Assembly: GCF_000003815.2 (NCBI RefSeq)
Contig: NC_049987.1
Span: 13,267,434 to 13,331,433, forward strand
Origin: Branchiostoma floridae
Taxonomy: Eukaryota; Chordata; Leptocardii; Amphioxiformes; Branchiostomatidae
Direction: 5' to 3'
DNA length: 64,000 bases
Made by a program: the position numbers and the translations under genes
Notes under the pieces: model-generated
The model's input: only the letters and a program-made list of their open reading frames with translations
Told to the model about the DNA's origin: nothing
Database searches by the model: none
In this document: in pieces, positions 58,424 through 64,000 of the stretch
How the letters are laid out: each line of letters starts with the position of its first letter
Numbering within the stretch: the stretch's first letter is position 1

Positions 58424-61400
58424 ATCATTACCACACGGCGTACGGTGAAAATGGCACATAATGGGTGAATGTTGGTGAAACACGGTGAAAATGTGTCACC
58501 CGGATTCGCATTGTTCCCATGTAAATATGGAAGGCTGAAAGCAAATATTGCACCTACGTGACAAAAGAGTGAAACATGGTGAAACAAACAGCAATTACGT
58601 CATTGTGTGTTTCACGAGCTAGCGACGTACTCGCCGCTGTCCAGTCGACGGCATTGGGACTGAAGACTGCCCGCCCAGTTCCTCAGCGCAAGCCGAGGAT
58701 TTTTTTCGCATTGCCGCTAGCTCCGCAAGCCGTGGAAATATCTTTGACACTGGGATTGAAGACTGCCCGCCCAGGATTTTTTACGCTTGCAGCTAGCTAA
58801 GACGTGCACGTGATCGCAATACGCACCTCTGATTGGTTGATCCTACAGCTGTAGGGGGTTCCCCGCTATCTACTTTCTTTGCTGCCCCATGATGCTTTGC
58901 GCCCACCCGTGTCAAAGAAAATTTCTTTTACATTTCTACGCACACAAAAAACGCTATATTCCACAATTACTTTGCAATATTGCCGTGTGGTAGTGACAGA
59001 TTGTGAGATGAAGATTTCCTTCAACTGCTGGCATTGTAACGTTGTTATGCTCTGAACTTGCCAAGGACGATAACGTCCTTGGAACTTGCCCAGTGTTTCT
59101 CGACCGCCTATTATAAATCATAAGGTCCAACCTACCCCTACCTACTGGGAGGAAAGACACCACAACGTTTGGACCCTTTCGTACGCGCCGCGTTCACTAA
59201 GAGAAACGAAGTGTGACTGATATCCATCGAATACACGTACGCAAAGATACCTTAAATGTTTTCTCTTTACCTTGCAGATATAGTACAAGTTGAATCGCGG
59301 AGGTCTTTGGTTGAATAGACGTCTACAAATACGTTGTGCAGGGCACATTACAGGTCCTTTATTCCTGCTAATAAGCCATGCATAAACCAAGCAGCACATT
59401 CATGGCAGGCCGATACGTATGTCATACATACTAGTACTTGCATGGCCTTTGGCAATACCATCGAATCTGCAGGGTAGAATATCTCGCTAGCACGGTATGG
59501 CATGGTCGACCCGGACGGACGGACGGACGGACGGACAGCAATCTAATATCAGTCTGATTGCCTTTCGCCGCCGAAGGGCGGCGAAAGACAAAAAACTCGT
59601 AGTGAAAAATGAAAATTCAATACGACTCATAGATTCCCATAATAGATTCACGAAGAAAGTTCTCAAGAAAATTATGGGGGGAAAAACTGAAAAATGTGAA
59701 CTGGCGAAATAGCATTACGATCTGTAACATTGGTCACCAATTTTACAATGAAAACAACTCTATATCCTTTTCAATGATGTTCACATTTTAGCGCAAGATG
59801 AAATCTTTAAAAAATCCATATTTCTAAAAGACATTTTGTGACACCTAGCAAGTAACAACAAAACACTAATTAGGAGTTAAGCCAAACTACTTAAAGCTAG
59901 ACATAAAGTGAGAAATCTTCCGTGACATTAGTGTGACTTAATCCCCACATGATCCTTCTCTAATCCTGTAATCGGTCTTAAATTATAGCTTCTTTAAGAC
60001 GAACAGGTGAGGTAAAGCATACTGTATAGGGACCACCTGTTACACTTTTCGGGGTGAGCCGTGTGTTACTCTGACGACTGTCTGATTCGCGGTCCCACGT
60101 TGTAAAAATGTTTCGAAAACCATAAATTTCCTTTCCTTTCACTGGCATTCATTTCAAAGCAATATCATGAACGTTGCTGATGTTGCTATATCACAAGACC
60201 ATACCGCCGTTGAGCAGTTTGAGCTAAAAATGGTAGACTTTAATTTTGTATGTTATATTTACCAAATCACTTACGTTAGAACGGTTCAAGCATGAGAGGG
60301 AAAGGGTATGAAAGGGCTCACGTCTGCCATTTTCGTCGCCACTGGGCATTGATATAGAGCTTTTTGCTTAATCATCTGTATTTTGTCTTTCTCACGACCA
60401 ATTGGACGAAAAACATGGAGGACAAGAAACAATCTTTTCTCCCAAATTGTTGTCAAAGAATACCTTAACATGCGAAAACAATACAGCAGAGCACCTATCA
60501 ATCTTGTGAAGTCTTTTGACGTCAGAAAGCTCAATCAGATTTTACAGATCACTGCAAAGAAACGACAGCATTCTACTCGCCAAAGGGAGTATTTATTGAC
60601 AAATCGCTGTTCCTCCAGGCGATTTTCCACGCCAGAAGACAGAGTAACACAGTAACGTTCGATAAGAGAAAATGTACAAATACCACTGGGGTCTCTAGGG
60701 TAAACAAAATGGACTGTCAGCTTTCTAGCCGGTCTATAAGATAATCAGCAAACAGACAGTGTGTGTCATCAACTCATAGAGTGCAGTGTGACATGGAAAA
60801 ACTTTCTTCTTTTGGATACACTTTCTACTGTTTTTTTGTGTCCTTTCAGTATGATTTTCTGACTACCTTCGTGAGGGTCTGAGGTAGGTGCTTAGCGACT
60901 TACTTTCAATCGTAAACGTTGTTTTGGGAGACACAAAAGTACCTAAAGCGGCCTCTAACGTACTTGTCAACAGGGTGGATATGTTGGATGGTTGGCATGT
61001 AGTGTTGGTTGGGGGGTCGACTGGTCTATTCAAGGTTCTGGAAGCAATTTGTCGACGATCTTAAATAATAATACCTTTCACAATAGTTTTAGGGCAAATA
61101 ACCGACCGTGGTGTTATTTTAGATTATCAGAATTCAAATGCTATTTGTGAAACTGCACGATGAAGCATAACAGTTAGCTAACGACTGTAATTTGTAGGAT
61201 TACATGTGATACCTTCTCTCAAAATCAAATGATAACTAGTACTTCGTAAGGGACATAAACATCACAGCTAAAATGACTCGGTAAGCCATTTTCACTATAA
61301 GGAAGTTGTAAAAGGGGCTAATTGAAAACTAAAACAAACTTAAAAAGCAAACAACCTTGCAGTCACCCGGAGATGTTCCCACATCAAACATGCACTTAGT

Positions 61401-64000
61401 TGTAATCTTTTGTTCGCTTTGTGTTCAGGGCACCAATTACCCAATCAGATCCTTTGTTCCTCTCGGAAATCTCATTCCACCTATGGGGGCTCCTGTTACT
61501 GATGGTTTACAAACGTACCATTCGCATACACCAAATTATGAGCTATGTTTACACAGGATTTTTTTTAAATATACGAGCACCTTGGGACAGAACCTAACTG
61601 GAACCTAAAATGCATTCTCATTGAAACAAAACTGTGTTTTAGCCTCGGTGAAAATTGCACCGTTGTTAGGCGGGTAGTCGACCTATGGGTTTACCTTGTA
61701 TAATTGGGTGTAATCTATGTGTTGATAACCTGGGTTTGAACTTAAATCAACTTGACATTCCCAAAGTTGTGGCTCCAAAAGCACAACACGTAAAACCCCA
61801 GCTCTGTACAAGACGGAAGTATATGCTACAGCCACCCCCCCCCCCCCATTTCAATCACTGCAACTGCTATACCTGGTAATCAAATCACTGTACCCTAAAC
61901 CACTGTACACCTAACCCTGTCAGGACATAAAATACATGGCCGCCACACAGAGTAATCAAAAACTCTTTCAAGGAGCAACTTTCAGGCAGTTAAATAGCCA
62001 ATTAATGGAACCCCCAACATCGATGTCGTTCCACTATAGTCTATACAATGTTGCTAGGAGCGTCCGACAGCCAGACTTTTCCTAATATTTGTTCCCTTCT
62101 TTTGTCTTCCTCCAACAAAATTTGTATTTCATGACGCTGTATTGTAGACCTTTGACATGTGCACCCGTAAATCTTGGACAAAACTAATATGTTGTATAGT
62201 AGAGAACTGTGATTAGAGAACACAATAGTCACTAATATTGCCCTTGGAAGGGACTTGAACAGTCGTCGTTCTAAATAGTGCTCTCGTCAAGGCTATTACC
62301 CTTTCGTATGCAGGAATTCCAAACTCACTTTAAGGGATTATGACGACAGAAGAATCTTAATTCACACGTCGATTTCTGTGGGTAGAGTCGGCTCCTTGCT
62401 TGGATACACTTCAAATATTTGTCCAAGCCGACACTTTGGGTACAAAGCTTTCCCATTCACTCTGCCGCACGGGTTTTGTCTGCCTCTTAGAAAGGGCCAT
62501 TCAAATAGCGACTATTGCTGGAGGGGTCAGGGACAGGATTTCTGTGTGTGATACATAGTAACAACGGAGAAACTGTGTGTGTAGGTGTGTTAAGTCCAAG
62601 GAAATGATGTAACATGCTGTAAAGGACAACCAAAACGGCGGTTTTACCATTCAAACTATGCAGTAATGGTCTGAGAAACATATACTACATGAACTAGTAT
62701 GAAGGTAAGTTCGTACTTTGGTCAATGTTCTAATACTCATAAACTTACACTGTATTGTTCAATGTCAAAGTGATACGTGAGGCCACATGTCGTAAAGTTA
62801 TGTGTGTCATACTTGCGTCTAGGTTCTTTCACGTTCTTAATCTGCTATGTAGAACCAAAACGAAGCACTGAAACCTAAACTGTTATTGTGTACAGTTTTT
62901 ATAAAGGCATATGACATTGAATTTGGCACAACAACGCGGTATTGGCACCTTAGCAGCACTAGAGAACAATGCGCAACATTCTGTGAGTGTGCTAGCCGGG
63001 AGACTTGAGAGTCGATACAAGTGAAGCACATCGCCTTGAGAAATGGTGCATGTACGGAACATAGGTGCTGACTGACTTACTCTCTATCGGTGGTTTTCAT
63101 GTGTGAAAATACTTACAACAACAACACTATCGGGAGAGAAGTCAGACTCTAGTTAAAATGGACAAAAAGGCACGTCGTGATAACGAATGATTATATAGTA
63201 TTAGGCTTACGTGTGGTCAATACAAACTCAAAGCATCGTAGTGATTTTCCATAGGACAGTAACATCGAGTCGAGTTTTAGGTATCATAACACTGGAGTTC
63301 CAATTGTTTATAGCGGCTATAGAGTTCCAATTGCTTCATTCCTAATTTAGAAATCAGCTTCACTAACGTAGTCAGCTATCGGAGTACAGGCAGTTGATGA
63401 TGTTCGTCCATCGGGAGTCGATTACATACAGTTACATACAGGTATTTGACTTTGCATCCTATTAAATTGAAGACTTTCCCAATAGAAAAGTAATAAATAT
63501 TGGAGTGAGGTGTACAAATGTATGTCTAATTCTCTTGAGACGAAACTAAAGTGATAAACATTTTCCTGTGACAGACAGACAGTATTGTATTAGAGCTGTT
63601 GTCATAAGTACGTTTTATCCTGGATGAACCTGTCAGTAAATTTGTCCTTCTTCTTCCCATGATACGGACCCCTGGCGTGGTGCATCCTTCAGTGCTCCTT
63701 ATTTGCACAGGTTGACCTCTTACATCCTTAAGGAACATTTTGGGTGCGCCTTCAGTCAAGGAACCACGCAACATCATATCAGTGATACGATTTTTTACAG
63801 TCTTGTCATCCACATAGTATGACCAAGTTCAAAACTTAACGGATACCACAGATAAAAATATTTACAATTCTGTGTTTGCCTTTTTGAAGTTTACAGTACA
63901 AAACGTTAGCCCCTTACAAAGTAGATTAAAACGTGCCGTTAAAGCCCCACAAGTATCCGGTTTTTTTTTCGTTTGCTCAAGTAATGAAATATAATGGCAC
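58424..64000. other. Gene-free right flank
   Basis: There is a GC-rich patch at 58610-58800 with a local duplication of gggactgaagactgcccgcc, a GGAC microsatellite at 59513-59536 and a poly-C run near 61840. An open stretch on the minus strand at 63813-63526 has no splice support and no family I know. No gene is called. Confidence 0.4.

Noticed and set aside
63526..63813. 95-codon open frame on the minus strand (YYVDDKTVKNRITDMMLRG-like start)
   Set aside because: It looks mildly coding but a second frame is equally plausible near its end and no splice partner is visible. It may be an exon of a gene beyond the window or a transposon remnant.
1..64000. Bacterial-type features (operons, CRISPR arrays, Shine-Dalgarno sites)
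   Set aside because: Genes are spliced, repeats are simple or transposon-derived, and no regular repeat-spacer array is present.

Overview
The window looks like nuclear DNA of an invertebrate chordate, most likely a lancelet (amphioxus, Branchiostoma). It has GT-AG introns, short phase-1 exons that each carry one extracellular domain, zona pellucida (ZP) proteins with uromodulin-type modules, many small inverted-repeat transposons, and four runs of N (assembly gaps). Nothing prokaryotic is seen. Exon models were made by eye from splice sites, reading phase and domain continuity; no search was run.

Left third (1-32.5 kb), all on the plus strand. It opens with the last exon of one ZP gene (357-532). 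Next is a 14-exon gene (1791-8403) encoding a signal peptide, a C-type lectin domain, a Sushi/CCP domain, a thrombospondin type 1 repeat, and then a complete Cys-loop pentameric ligand-gated ion channel subunit. Three more ZP genes follow in tandem: a minimal one (12678-16441), a uromodulin/GP2-like one with a D8C domain and three EGF domains (17849-23140), and one with unfamiliar Cys-rich modules (24593-32451). All complete ZP copies share the same 10-cysteine ZP module, a furin site, an external hydrophobic patch and a C-terminal membrane anchor. This block therefore encodes cell-surface or shed matrix proteins around a chimeric receptor channel.

Middle (32.5-45 kb) is gene-poor. It holds a decayed mariner transposon with a second element inside it, plus simple repeats.

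Right third (45-64 kb) holds a three-exon gene of unknown function (45892-47622) with a possible upstream exon, a membrane-protein gene built by internal tandem duplication (49577-51719), a two-exon minus-strand coding fragment (58405-57606), and otherwise noncoding DNA with transposon remnants.

The strongest candidate for something undescribed is the lectin-Sushi-TSP1-channel fusion. Its loop C position is occupied by a separate exon with eight cysteines, and its pore helix is unusual.
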